DNA of 64,000 nt. It comes from Cryptomeria japonica (lineage: Eukaryota; Streptophyta; Pinopsida; Cupressales; Cupressaceae). A program made the translations under genes and the position numbers. The stretch covers positions 156,884,971 to 156,948,970 of the forward strand of contig NC_081411.1 in assembly GCF_030272615.1 (NCBI RefSeq). The letters are read 5' to 3'. Positions 46,736-58,707 of the stretch are shown in pieces. The first letter of the stretch is position 1, and every line of letters begins with the position of its first letter. The notes beneath the pieces are model-generated. The model saw only the letters and a program-made list of their open reading frames with translations. It was not told where the DNA came from and did no database searches.

Positions 46736-49325
46736 CTAAACTTGTGGTAGATCATCAAAATCAAGCCTCTTCGATGCAGTATGTGACTCTGTAGATGGCT
46801 GTAAAACCACAATTCAAAAGCCAAGTTAGAATTCTTTTGTAGAAAATAGTTCACAATTAACAACATAACTATGCATTTAACTATAATTTCTTAGCAATTG
46901 AAATCTAGATTACCTCATCGGCTGATCTAGGAGCTAATGTCTTTGCTCTCCTCTCCTTGTCACTCTTAGGAGTTTTCTTGAAGACATACTTAAATGGATC
47001 CACGTTATGGCCATACCGCGAAGGGGTCTATTGTAGATTAAATGTACAGTTAATACAATGTAATAATATAAATATATCAAAAACACTTAAAGTCTATAAT
47101 ATAGAGAACAATGATGTACCTGTGCCTGAGATGCTTCCCCAATGGACTGAGGATGGCTCACCATCGATGGAGAAATTGTCGCTATTATCTATACAAAAAA
47201 TATTTAAAGATTACAAACAATTAATATAATGATAAGTATTGTAGGTTAAAAACAGTTAATTTTACAAATCAAACAAAAGTGTACCGGATCCTGAGATGCT
47301 TCTCCAGTGCATGGAGGAGGGTTCGCCATTGATGAAATAGGTATGGATATTTCCTGTATGGAAAAAATATAAGATTATAATATATCACAAGTTCACATGT
47401 ACATGTACATTTAATAATGAAATTAAGAAAATAAAGTAGAGATACATGCCCCCGCCCTCTCTTGATCCACAGGCAAATTGGGTGCATTCAACAAATCCAC
47501 ATAGCTCAATGGTCACTGTACATGTAAAATAGACAAAAAACACTAATCAATCTACAAACCCCAACTAATACTTGATTTCAACATTTAAAAACAATTGTAC
47601 AACTAAAAATGTATTCAATTCCCTTCTTGCTACGTTTTGGCATCTTCGAGGAATTCTTTTTCTTAGGACAAGCCCTAGACGTGGAGGGGGTACCCTAAAA
47701 AAATAAATTAACATGAGATATTAGTACAGATAATAAATTAAACATAATTTTAAAAATTTAAAATTAAATGACTTGCATATTCCATCAAAACAATACATAA
47801 AAAAGGTTGTACAAAATATGATACCGTATAGCCTTGTAGGCTAAAATCGATCGCTAAGAGCATGATGTCATCACTCTAGGACATTTGGTCCCATGTCAGC
47901 ACCTACAAACCAAAAATTGGACCAAGCATTAAAGATAGTTAGTATATCTTGTATTTTTTTGAATTCAAAGTGTACTATTCTATTTTAACATGTTACAAAA
48001 TTTATACATCAGGCATCGAAGTTGTAGCTATAGTAACTGGGGGAGGTGTATGGGATACTATTGCTACATCTTGAAATACATATTATTTGTCTCAATTTAA
48101 ATTGATGTATAATTGAAAATTCATTTATGTAATTACAAATTTAAAGTGACTGATAAATAAAATGCTATGAATTCAAATTAACACACCTGTGTTTGTCGCT
48201 CATGGGCAAACACCATGTCCATCAACTCATTTGTCAGTGCAAAATCCTTAGTTGTGTGGGCTTGACATCTACTCCTGCAAATCATGCATAGATGAGATGA
48301 GGATCCATCTGCATAGGCTGCATCATCTATCCCTGAGCATATACCCAAGCAACTGACACACATATGCTGGATGGGCTCTCTGTCGCCACCTAATGGCTCA
48401 TCATCCAATACAATAGGGTGTGCTAATGAAATCCCATGCTGGATGATGGCACCAGTCAATGCTATGGCCGTCTGAAGAGTCTACAGCTCCATCGACTCTT
48501 TCATCTCTATTGGGACATCCTAATACACCTTGGGTTTGGGTGCTAGGGGAGGGTGACTCTCCGTGGGTAATCGCCTATGGGCTCTAGGTCTATCTTGGGC
48601 AGAGCCACCACCTCTACCATGGAACTCTCTCATGTCAAAATAGTTTAGGTGCAAATTGAGCACAAAATCACAATATAATTTTCTCAAAAAATATAATGGC
48701 ACCTCATAATTATTACAAGGTGGATCATCAAAGACCATCCACCACCTCTGCCAAAAAAAATTCTTCATCTGCACATTGGTACACCAATGTATGGGAATCC
48801 TCTTTGCATTAAGAGGTAATGTCTGACTAGGTTTGTGATCAATGAAAAGGGCACATATTTGTTGTTTACTAATATTTTTGTTTTTTACTCCCTCGTATGA
48901 TAGCTCATCGAAGTAGAATTGACGACACCTATCCCTGAAGCTTCCCCATTTGGTAATTTGTGTGGAAACAGCTATGGCACCACTAGCTAATGTTTTTAGG
49001 CTAGTGGAGAGGGATTGATGATGCTCAAGTTTGGATGTTTTCAATTTAACAATTAGTTTATTGATTTTAGACGTATTTTGTCCTAACAGATTAATTAATT
49101 GCTCCTGTGTTTTGGGTGTGCGGTCAAAAGGAGGAATTGGGGTGTATCTTGTGGGTTTTCAGGAGGTGCTTTTGGTTGTTCTTGTTGTGGATTAGAAGAA
49201 TTTGGTTTTTGAAACAAAAAATGAAAAAGCGTAATCAAAATTAATGAAATTAAATTCAAAATGTAAAACAAATTGAACAAACAAGAAAGAAAGACAAAAA
49301 TAAACAAAAACTAACCTTGATCCAT
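46736..49325 (-). pseudogene. Multi-exon accessory gene of the DNA transposon, unknown function
   Basis: Starts MDQG at 49325 with a donor at 49315. The large exon (about 49220-48183) has one frameshift near 49110 and two stops. It encodes TPKTQEQLINLLGQNTSKIN, a Trp/aromatic-rich FFWQRWWMVFDDPPCNNY and a Cys pattern CVSCLGICSG with CMICRSRC (possible zinc site). Smaller exons with GT/AG borders follow: 48069-48008, 47902-47825, 47694-47634, about 47513-47444, 47353-47285, 47188-47120, 47027-46914 and 46798-46736, ending DDLPQV and TAG. A basic PKKKNSSKMPKRSKK looks like a nuclear signal. Phases of the middle exons are not fully resolved, and the second-exon acceptor seems mutated. Convergent with the transposase, so plausibly a DNA-binding partner; that role is inference. 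Confidence 0.6.
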
Positions 49326-49446
49326 AGTCTAGAGGATAAATATAGCACCCCGTTCGCAGTTTAAGAGAGAAAATGAAGAAAAAACAAAGTAAAGACGTGC
49401 TATTCATGGGAAAATAAGACCTAGTTTTTTTTTAAAAAACTTTTTT

Positions 49447-49665
49447 TAGCAGGCACCGCGTACACAGTTATCTTGGGATTAATAGCGTGCATGTGCTCAT
49501 TTTCCTATAAGTAGCACGTGCACACTCATTTTCCTAGAGGTAGAGCGTACGTGCTCATTTTCCTAAAAGTAGTGTGTATGCGCTACCTTCTCTAGCCTTG
49601 GGAACAACAAACCTAAGCGCATACGCGGTGAATTCAAATTTTAGAACCGCGTACATGCTGCTTTT
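49447..49665. repeat. Right subterminal repeats (about 30-bp units, GCGTACGTGCT motif)
   Basis: Four successive diverged units of about 30 bp from 49477: AATAGCGTGCATGTGCTC, GTAGCACGTGCACACTC, GTAGAGCGTACGTGCTC and GTAGTGTGTATGCGCTA, most followed by ATTTTCCTA. AAGCGCATACGCGG and AACCGCGTACATGC follow. They lie between the accessory gene start and the right inverted repeat. Confidence 0.75.
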
Positions 49666-49683
49666 TTTTCCATGCTTTTTTTG

Positions 49684-49726
49684 GTTGGTGTCCACTTTTC
49701 TAACCACCATCTTTGTGCACATACCC
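49684..49726 (-). repeat. Right terminal inverted repeat
   Basis: GGTGTCCAC, TTTTCTA, ACCACCATCTTTGTGCAC and then a TACCC end, the reverse complement of the left end. Followed by TTGG at 49727-49730. Confidence 0.75.
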
Positions 49727-49730
49727 TTGG

Positions 49731-50640
49731 GTCTTATGAATCTTTCTAGAAGACTTCATTGTCATAAGAACTTGTCTTATCTTTTGCCATTATTTATTAT
49801 GTCCTAGGTCATTTAATGTTTGTTATCTCATGTCATAGGCACATTGTCTAGTTATGAGAAGCATAAAATTATTTTCCACCTTTGTCAAGATGCCCCTCAA
49901 CCTAAAAAATAAACCAGTATTTATTCTTAAAGATTGGATGCTTGTTGTTAAAGATGGATCAAGTTATCAACTTTCTTATCATACAGTAGCTCACACATAT
50001 AACACTCAAACCAATAAGAAAGATTCTAATGTTCTCCCCCTTGCCCAACCTTTTCTTCCTCCCCATTCATCTTTCACAACATGTTGGTAAGGAGTATGAT
50101 CTTGTTGAGGAAATTTGTGCCAGCCTAGCTAAGATCTCCCTTTGTGATCTTTTACAAACCTCACCCATATATCATGGAACTATACAAGAATCTTTAAAAA
50201 TGATTAATATTCAAAATCCTACCAGACCTAATGATGTGACTTCTTTGTTGGAATGCATGTATCCAACTAAAGCTGATATTGTGTTCTCCCAACATGCATT
50301 ACCTTCTTTTAAAAAGTTAAAGTCAATGTGATTCCCTCATGATTGTTGTTCTTATTAATGGTAATTCCATAAGACAAACTTTAGTTGATAATGGTTCAAG
50401 TCTTAATGTGTTTAGCATTGATTTATTGCATAAAAATAATGTGGATACTTCTCTTATTTAGCCCAATTCTCTTTCTATTTGTGGCTTCGATAATGTTGGT
50501 AGAGAGATGTTAGGTAAAATTACCTTTCTTATTAAGGAAAGTGCTATTATTTTACCTATAATTGTCCACATCATGCTCGATACCCTCACATACAACCTTC
50601 TTTTAGGAAGACATTAGATTCATGCTATGGAAGTGTTCCT
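49731..50640 (+). pseudogene. Ty3 gag end and protease remnant
   Basis: Plus-strand fragments: LLECMYPTKADIVFSQHALP (50250-50310) resembles the stretch before the protease in Athila/Tat elements. After a frameshift near 50335 it continues with VVLINGNSIRQTLVDNGSSL and NVFSIDLLHKNN. LVDNGSSLNV carries the catalytic Asp in the DNG form. The protease ends near NLLLGRH (50605) before a TAG. No RT follows. The first 150 bp may be the rest of the LTR interrupted at 12764. Confidence 0.65.
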
Positions 50641-50644
50641 TCTA

Positions 50645-51495
50645 CCCTTCAATGAAAAATGAAGTATATCTATTTAATTGGATGGAAAATTAGAACACGA
50701 GTTAAGTCTTGTAAATTAGGAAATAACCCAACTTTCTAAACAAAACATTAAAGGAAGAACTCAATTGATCCAATGCAAAAGGATTGAATGTAGATCAAGT
50801 TATTTTTCCTTTGTTTAGTTAAATTTGTTTTGAATGTATTTGAATATTAGGTGATGAAAAATGAATGTAAATCAACATAAATATTAAGCTACATTTGCAA
50901 TATAGAGACATAGAGCTAGATCTGAGTAGAGTAAATAGAGGAGGATCCACACTTGAAAATTTGAATAAAAAACGCGGGACTAGGGTGTTGGTCACCCTGA
51001 TCCCAAAGTTATCACATGCAGACAAAAATTAGGTTGTGGGATCAAAATGTCATTAGGAATATTTTTTCCAGAAATTTGACAGAATTCCTCATGACTAATG
51101 TAGTGGTGTTGTCCTTGTCCTTTAGTTTTTGCTTCTACAAAATCCATATTTGTTCGTCATTGTTTCCTCAATTTAGATCTTTATTTATATCTTTTGAATC
51201 CACCATATGCACACAGAAAGATAGAAAAATATTGTGGATAGGGGTTTGCCTAGGTCAAACCAATGGCTTAGAATTAACCCTAATTGAATTGAAATACTAA
51301 AGTAAATGTTATATGATATACCTCAGGTCTATTGTAATTGATAAAGGTTAATGATGAAATGATCTTTGAATGTAATAATAAGTGTTGATGCAATAACATG
51401 ATGAAATATAAGACTCAAACACACACATGCTTGAATGAAGGTTGATGTAATTTGATGCTTCATGATATTGAGATGCTTTAAGGTTATGGTGGGAT
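50645..51495 (-). repeat. Probable Ty3 LTR fragment related to the nested gag-protease element
   Basis: A diverged GC-rich hairpin word (GGGACTAGGGTGTTGGTCAC, 50975-50994) and GGGTTTGCCTAGGTCAAACC (51241-51260) parallel the LTR at 19436-20714 in the same order. It is interrupted at 51500 by another insertion and appears to continue at 55906. Ends not determined. Confidence 0.45.
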
Positions 51496-51500
51496 GAAAG

Positions 51501-54500
51501 TGTTGGTCTCAAATTCTGATTTCCTTATTCTCTCTGCAAGAATTCTCAAGCCTCTATTGCTTATGGAGAGAAACAACAGGAAACCGAAACAAAAGAAAAC
51601 ATATAACAAGGTTTATATGAAAACCTTCTACACTTCAAGCTTTCACTTAGCTTAGGTGGGTTTACCCCTTGTGATTACTTTTCACAATTGTGATTGAAAA
51701 CTTACAGAGAAGTCCGGTGCCAACATTCTGTAAACCTTATCACTTTGAACATAACTGAATATAAAAGAAAGAATTGTAATCATTTTTGTTTTATCACCAA
51801 GAAGGTTATGGAACCTAGAAAAACTATACCAGTGCCTTATCCTAGGCTTCAGAGTCACCTAAGCTATACAAGAATTCTGAATTTGGACATTTCAATACAT
51901 TTTATCACTTCAACTTCATTAACTTAATATATGCCTAATATATATGTAAGTTTTTCCTTTATGCTAAACCTGTTCATCAAATTCAAGCAGAAAACACTAT
52001 TGATTCACTAACAGAGGGGTTCTACGTATATTTAATTCCTTCCCTTGAGAGAAAAACCTAAAATACCTCTGTAAGATTGCCTTGCAATCCCCATAAAATC
52101 AAATATTATTTAGAAGAACATAGTAAATCAATAAATGCAAGCAAGAAGACAACATAAATGTGAGCTCAAAATGATCTCATCTGTATATTGATATCCATCA
52201 TCAAATTCTACATCTAACTCAGAGTGATCTTCCAAAAATCAGAAAAGGCCCTAAATATATTTTGCCAGAGTTCTTTTACCAAATTCTTGAGATCCTTTCC
52301 AAACGAGAAGAATAGAGACTGAGAAGAAGAGGGAAAAGATTAGGTCTGCAACCGAAATTGCCAGATGCCTTCTTCCCTAACTGAAAAGTATTATGTTCTC
52401 CTTTTCGTGGAAGCTTCTCTCATAATGTTGAAGATTTGTTGAAACAAACTTCATGGCTAGATTCCTCGTCTTGAGGGATTTCCAATGGTATACAATACTT
52501 GCCATTTCGGGCAAACATTAGCCTCTGAGTGAATTAATCACTCATGTGCCTCTATCATCTAAATTTTTCAAATTTTCTATATAGTCTCAACTATATATTT
52601 AATCTGATTTTAACTTTGATTTTTCTCTGATTTTGGCCTTGACATCCTGCCACGTGGCAGTCTCCGATTGGCTAATGGGATCCACTGGGATGACACCTCA
52701 CTGATTAGCCAACTGGACTACCTCGTCACCACCACCTATGCACCATTGGACTATCATCTATACGCTACATCATTGCCACGTCATCACCACCTATGCACCA
52801 CTGGATGGGACCCGTGAGCTGGACCTCCACCTGGACCTGCCATCTGTCTTTTGCCATTTTGCAATGGCTAATGAACATGCACCTTCAGGCTCCAAAATCA
52901 CGCGGGCCGTTGGATCCTTTGCAACCTGCATGCTCTTTAACCTTTTGCGATTTCACAAAGCTTAACCGATGAGCATCTTCCTTTCACAAAATTGCATCGA
53001 CCGTTAGATCTCCTGAACTTGCATGGTCTTTAACTCCTTTTGCTATTTCACGAACCTTAACCGACAAGCATATTTGGATTGCGAATCCACACGCATCGTT
53101 GATCTCCTTGGAACATGCTCGATCTTTAACTCGCTCGTTCTCTACAAAATTCCCCTGCCTCGAGATTCGTGCCTACGTGGGGCCCACCTGGTCGCCATTT
53201 GTCAACCTCCTTAAGTCGCCTCGAGAGGCATGCCCGCACGCGTGGGGTCCACTTGGTCACCCAGCAAACACCATCCGTCAAAAGCCTCTTGAGGCTTTGA
53301 CATTATAGATGGGTGTGTTATTTCTTTTAAATATTAAAAACTCCCATTTCCCAGCAAATGTGGGATAAAGCATTTCGCCTGGGACTGTGATTTTGAAGCT
53401 TTTCTTGGGTTTTCATGGCATTTTCTTCTAAAACTTAAATGTGCATTTCATTTTAACTCTCCATATTCTCCACACTGAAAGAGGGGAACATGTTTTAGAT
53501 GCCTTTTACCATACCAATGGCTTTTGCTAGTGAATTTTAAAGTCTTCTAGCAGCTACGTGAGGGAAATGTTGACTGTGCACCTGCCTTAATGTCATTTGC
53601 ATTTTCTTGAAAGTTTCTATGGTTTCAAACACCACACTGACCACACCACCAATGGGAAGAATGCTGAAGGAAGATGACTGTTAATTTTAATTGCATTTTA
53701 TTTGAAAGTGAAAACCTTTGCCAAAGCCATGCAGGAGGGAGGCTCTATCAAATTTCATTTCCTAAGACTTTAAAATAGTCTTCCAAAACTACATACCACG
53801 CTGGAGACTATGATGCTACCAATGCAATTTCTGGAGTTCATGTTTAATGTGGCTTCTTCAAATCCAAACACTGCATAGGGGCTTTGTTGGTTTTCACGTG
53901 GGGGAGATGATTTGCTATGGCTGAAGGTTTTCAGCAGCCTTTTCAAAGTGACTTCCATGTGAGGATTTGGCACTTGCTTGGAATTTTATTTGCCCTTTCC
54001 ACTCCTTCAATGCCATACTCACAGCAGATTGGAGGACTTCAAGTTTTACACTTGTCAAATTTTCATTTGCTTAATGTTTTATCGCTGCCCTCCAAACTCC
54101 ATTTCCACATGCTTCAGGGAAGATTGGTTGGGCTTTATACCAATTGCATTGTGCTGAATGTTAAAATAGCATTGCTTTAAAGTTTATTGCTGCCTCTCTC
54201 CAACATTCTTCTTCTCTACCTACTGCACATTTGCATTTCCTTGGAAACTTTATGTTCTAAACTTTCCCCTTCATCTACGCAGGGAGGAGGGAGGACTGTT
54301 GTTGCATTTGTTGAAAGAAATTTTAAGTTTTACGAGTAATAGCCTAGAAGGGAATAACTGGCTTTGCAAATGTCAATTGAATTTGATTGAAAGTTTCATT
54401 TCCTCCACATACCATGCAAGGAAGAGAGGGTATTTTCCTTTGTTTTTAAAATTCTAATGCCTTTTCAACACCACACGCAGCAGGAGAATTTCTTGGGCTT

Positions 54501-55900
54501 TACACCTGCCCATAGCAATTTCTAAAGTTTTTATTGCCAGCCAAAGGAATACCATAAAGCTCCATAAAAACCTCTCAGTTATATGCCCACATAATGAAAT
54601 GAAATCATCTCTTAATAAACTAATTTGCAAATACACTTATTGGTATTGATATGCATCACCATGAATTAAGACCATTTCGCCTTAAAATAATGCACAGACA
54701 TTTATCTAGGTCGGGCCCTCCGGCAATTTTTTTTTTTGTTTTCATGCAACTGACCTTAGAAATGCCTCAAGAAGCTTAAACATACCTTTGGAATTGATCG
54801 ACACCATTTTTGGATCATTAAACTAAGTTTTGCAACTTTCAGGCGCCTGCACCATATTTTCGCATTTAATCGTGAAGACGTAATTTTCGAACCAGTCAAA
54901 ACACCTTTCTGGACCACACCATCTAACTAGCGTGTACTCTGATATACAAGCATGAACTCTACCAAATGGTTTTTCAAGATGAATCCTGAGTGAAGAGATA
55001 TTAATTGTCAAAAATGACCAACTGGTTTTGTCGGCACTACAGACCTAATGAAGTCAATGTGCAGACAACACATGATGCCTTTCTTAAAAATATCAAACGA
55101 CCTCCATAGACCCTCAAATCTGAGGCATAGCTACCTTGTAGTACATATCAAATCTTTGAATGCTCAGTTCAACCAAAAGGATGACTGGGTGCAAATGGTG
55201 TGCTCATGAAAACGACTACTTTAACTGATAGGACAATGAAAGTACGAATCACTGAAATAGATGGCCTAAGAAACCCTTTTGAAAACCGATCAAACGGATT
55301 GGCAGGAGCTTGAAACTAGAAACATAGCTTGTCATTTATATCAACAATAGCTCAGAATAATTATTCTGACACAACACTCACCGAGGCAACTTTTACACTT
55401 ATGCAAAACAGGGCTCCGACTAGGTCCTGAAACAGGAACTTACCAAAACATACAAACTGCAAACATATTGAGCTTGGTAAACTAAGCAAATGGATTCATG
55501 AAGACTTGAAATTTGCCACGAAGACACACTTTTATGCATAGAATTCAATCCATTTTTAATTTCTTCATGACGATCAACAGGGCAAAATGTATAAACACCC
55601 AAAGTAGGCTACTTTGTAAAATCTGCATTTGTGCCTAAAATGCACTTTCAGCTCACCCCTTGAAATGGGTACCTGATAAATTGATCCAAACTAAAATCTG
55701 TAAGTTGCACATCACTGCATAGGCCAAATGAAAGGTGTAGGACACATTTCTCAAGCCTTACCCTTTAAAAATCAACTAGCTCCATTTTACCCTCTCTCTA
55801 CTAGGCCATCTGAATGAGATTAGGTGCCTTTCTAAAAATGCAATATCAAAATTTTGAAATTGGGCTCAAAACTTGACTCAAATTTTAATGAGTCCCAACA
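51501..55900. mobile_element. 4.4-kb LTR-like insertion, possible long solo LTR
   Basis: Begins TGTTGGTCTCAAA, ends GAGTCCCAACA, and is flanked by GAAAG at 51496-51500 and 55901-55905. These are LTR-type ends with a 5-bp duplication. No internal pair of LTRs, no primer site and no coding domain were seen, so a very long solo LTR is the simplest reading; a short non-autonomous element is possible. 52645-53300 is GC-richer with repeated CACGTGGCAG/GATTGGCTAAT-like words. 53330-54600 holds diverged repeats of about 200 bp around GCATTTTCTTGAAAGTTT-like words. Confidence 0.65.
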
Positions 55901-55905
55901 GAAAG

Positions 55906-56430
55906 ATTGCCTTGAATGCTTGAATATATGCTTTATGTGGATGCACAAATTATGAATGAAATGGTATATGATTGATGGTTTATGAAATGAATTGAAAGGA
56001 TTCTCTTATATAGGGTTCCCAAAGTAATTTACCAATAAGGATTAACTCTAAAATTCAAATTATGACACTAAGACCGAAAATCACTAGGTGGGAATCTTGT
56101 ACCAGCATATTAAAATTAGGTCATGTTTAAGGGGGACCAAAAAAACTCATATCCCCTAGAAATAGGAAAAACCACCATGAAATGGATAATACACTACTTG
56201 AGGCCAAGGTTCAGTTCTCTACGCATAAGTTTGACATCAATTTTGAGATAAAAATCCCAAATATGGACATGGGGAGAGATAGAATGAGACTCACTAAAGT
56301 AGGAACACAAAAGGTGGTGTAAATTATGCAGGCTTATAATTTATGATGCTATATCTATGAAAATGAGATGTATACTTTAGAAGAAAATATAAACTTACAA
56401 AGTTTTTAACAAATAGAAACAAAATCCCAA
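55906..56430. other. Continuation of the interrupted LTR-like region
   Basis: CTTGAATGCTTGAATATATG continues the pattern left of 51496. No gene recognised. The right boundary is unclear. Confidence 0.35.
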
Positions 56431-56449
56431 TCTCCTTTATTTTTTTCAA

Positions 56450-57400
56450 TTATTTCTCCAATCCAAACAAATGAACCAACTCCTCCTCTTGAAGAGGTCC
56501 TCTTGGAAGATTATTGGGGGTCATTGGACTTCACATCCTCTTTTATTGAAGAATACCAAATTCCTAAGACCCAACCCTCAAAGGAGCCTATTGTGTCATT
56601 TGTTCAAGCTTCTTCTCCAACTATTATTCTAACACATGTCTAGATGTTGATTGGATCTCCTTAAATTTCAATCCAATTCAACCTAAGATTGAACCCTCTC
56701 CTCTTGACTTTTCAACACTTACTAAAGCTCCTAAGCTTGATTTAGAAAGACATTATGGGGTTGGTTTCAAAATTATTTCTAAACATGGATATAATGGACA
56801 TGGTTTAGGATGTGTGCAAAAAAGAATTAAGGCTCATGAGAAATATACATCACACTTTTCTAAGTAAGGTTTAGGTTTCCAACACTTACTAAATCTCCTA
56901 AGCTTGATTTAGAAAGACATTATGGATTTGGTTTCAAAATTATTTCTAAACATGGATACAATGGACATGGTTTAGGACATGTGTAACAAAGCATTAAGGC
57001 TCATGAGAAATCTACACCACACTTTCCTAAGGAAGGTTTAGTTTCCAACCTTCTTTGTCAACATCCACTCCCTCATTGTCTAATGCATCAATTTCTTCTT
57101 CTTCCATTTTTTTATTACAACAAGATAGTATTTTGTTTGACCTTCTTCAAGAAAAAATTATTACCCTTATTTGGCCCAAATGAAGGATTAAATATAGAAA
57201 AGATCTTGAGAATTCCTCTTTTTGTGTACGTATCATCAAATCCATGACCATTTCACTAATGAATGTCAAGCTTTGCATATTAAAATCCAACAACTCATTG
57301 ATTTTGGTATCATTTAGGTGGCGGGTGATAATGAGTGGCATATTTTTCTTGATCACTCTAAATAACATCTAAATTCTTATCATATTGCTCCTCAGTACGT
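56450..57400 (+). pseudogene. Ty3 gag remnant with G-patch-like and zinc-finger motifs
   Basis: A G-patch-like stretch (HYGFGFKIISKHGYNGHGLG) occurs at about 56920-56980, and a duplicated version lies at 56750-56815. Thus about 125 bp is duplicated (SPKLDLERHYG in both). Downstream, CTYHQIHDHFTNECQALHIK (57224-57283) is a CX3HX4HX4C-like finger followed by IQQLIDFGII, as in Athila/Tat gag. Many stops and frameshifts. No protease follows before the next element. Confidence 0.6.
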
Positions 57401-57654
57401 GACATTTGAAGCTTACCTTTTGGGGGCACATTGTCATTCATGGTGGTACAATTTCAGGAGCAATCATATTTGGGTAGCAACATAATAGACTATTTATTAT
57501 TTTCTTCACACTTAGGAAGAAAGAATAATTTTTCAATCATTACTTCATTCCAAAGATTTTGTTTTCCTTTGTTGAGTTGTATCTTTCATAACTTGATGTC
57601 CTTCTCAAATAGAATTATCCTCCATGTGTATACATATTGTTGATTAGGTTGAAA

Positions 57655-58150
57655 GGAATGGAATACTGAGAGGGGGGCAGGGGGCATGAATCAGTATTCT
57701 TATAGATATAAATTTTTTTCTCAAAATTTAATCTTCCACAAAGATATCAATCTTCATCAAACAAACTTAACAAATCTATAAAGAACAAATGAATAATAAA
57801 CCTGAAGAACACAACCACAAGACAAACACCATATTTTATATGTGGAAAATCCAAATGGGAAAAACCACAAAGAGTGTCAACTCTCAAGAGAATATAACTA
57901 GTTATATTGTGTTTACAAAAGAGGTGGCTCACTGCTAGATTACAAAAGCAGCTCACTAATGAACTGCTCACTACAAAGATACAAAGAAACGACTCACTAT
58001 TAGAATGCTCACTGCAAAAGAAAAGGTTGAAATTAAAAGGGTTTCATCTTCAAGTGCATATGATTAGTTTGAAGATTAAGCTTAGATTACGATTTACAAA
58101 ATCTTATAGAAGATTTGAATAGAGATCTCTATACAACTATCCATCAGCAG
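57655..58150 (-). repeat. Copia-type LTR fragment (terminal part)
   Basis: AATACTGAGAGGGGGGCA at about 57662 and GTGGAAAATCCAAATGGG at 57842-57859 correspond, in the same order, to the ends of the Copia 1 and element 2 LTRs read on +. The right limit and any partner LTR were not found. Confidence 0.5.
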
Positions 58151-58671
58151 ATTCGGTGAAGGACTACTACACTATGCAACACTTTCTATCTTTGATGCAT
58201 GAGCATCCCCAGTTCATAGCAATCTTGCATCAACCAAAAACATTTTCCTTTCTATTTCTATTTTCCTTTCTGTGCGTCCCAGTTTTGGCTCACCGGATCC
58301 TATGGAGTTGGATTCTACTTGAAGACTTGATCATCTTTCTTGCTTCCAGACCACATCACATTTGGATCATTTTTTGACATGATATCGCTACCGGTTTCCA
58401 TGATTGTTTCTGGTTACCAATTGATAGTCCTATGTTACTAGTTATCTGGACCTATTCTGGTGATCTACCGGAACCCATTCTGAAGCTTGCAGAGCCTTGG
58501 GCATTGATTTTGATGTTCCTTGGCGTGTGGTTAACCTTTTCCCATGATCTACATTTCATCCTTTGGATTTTCTTAAGGAATCCCTTGGCGGAGGCCAACC
58601 TTGTTTATTTTGCATGTTAGGTCTTGCTCTTCGGGTTTTGATCCCTTTTGGGTTGACTCGATCCTTTGGAT

Positions 58672-58707
<36 letters not shown>

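Larger units (their letters stand above)
12765..49726 (+). mobile_element. Candidate giant TIR DNA transposon with nested retrotransposons
   Basis: The ends are inverted copies: GGGTA then GTGCACAAAGATGGTGGT on the left, and ACCACCATCTTTGTGCAC then a TACCC end on the right. Outside them TTGG is repeated at 12761-12764 and 49727-49730. Because of G-runs a 6-bp CTTGGG duplication with slightly shorter ends fits equally well. Inside are a spliced DDE-type transposase gene (+), a convergent multi-exon accessory gene (-) and GC-rich subterminal motifs near both ends. Removing the two retrotransposons and one TSD copy each leaves about 13.6 kb. The superfamily is unresolved: a 4-bp TSD would be compatible with Sola-like elements, but I could not confirm this. 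Both genes are decayed, so this copy is not expected to be self-sufficient. Confidence 0.68.

Noticed and set aside
52738-53308. Frames of 60-75 codons in the GC-richer part of the 4.4-kb insertion
   Set aside because: Short, overlapping, with no motif; likely chance in LTR-like DNA.
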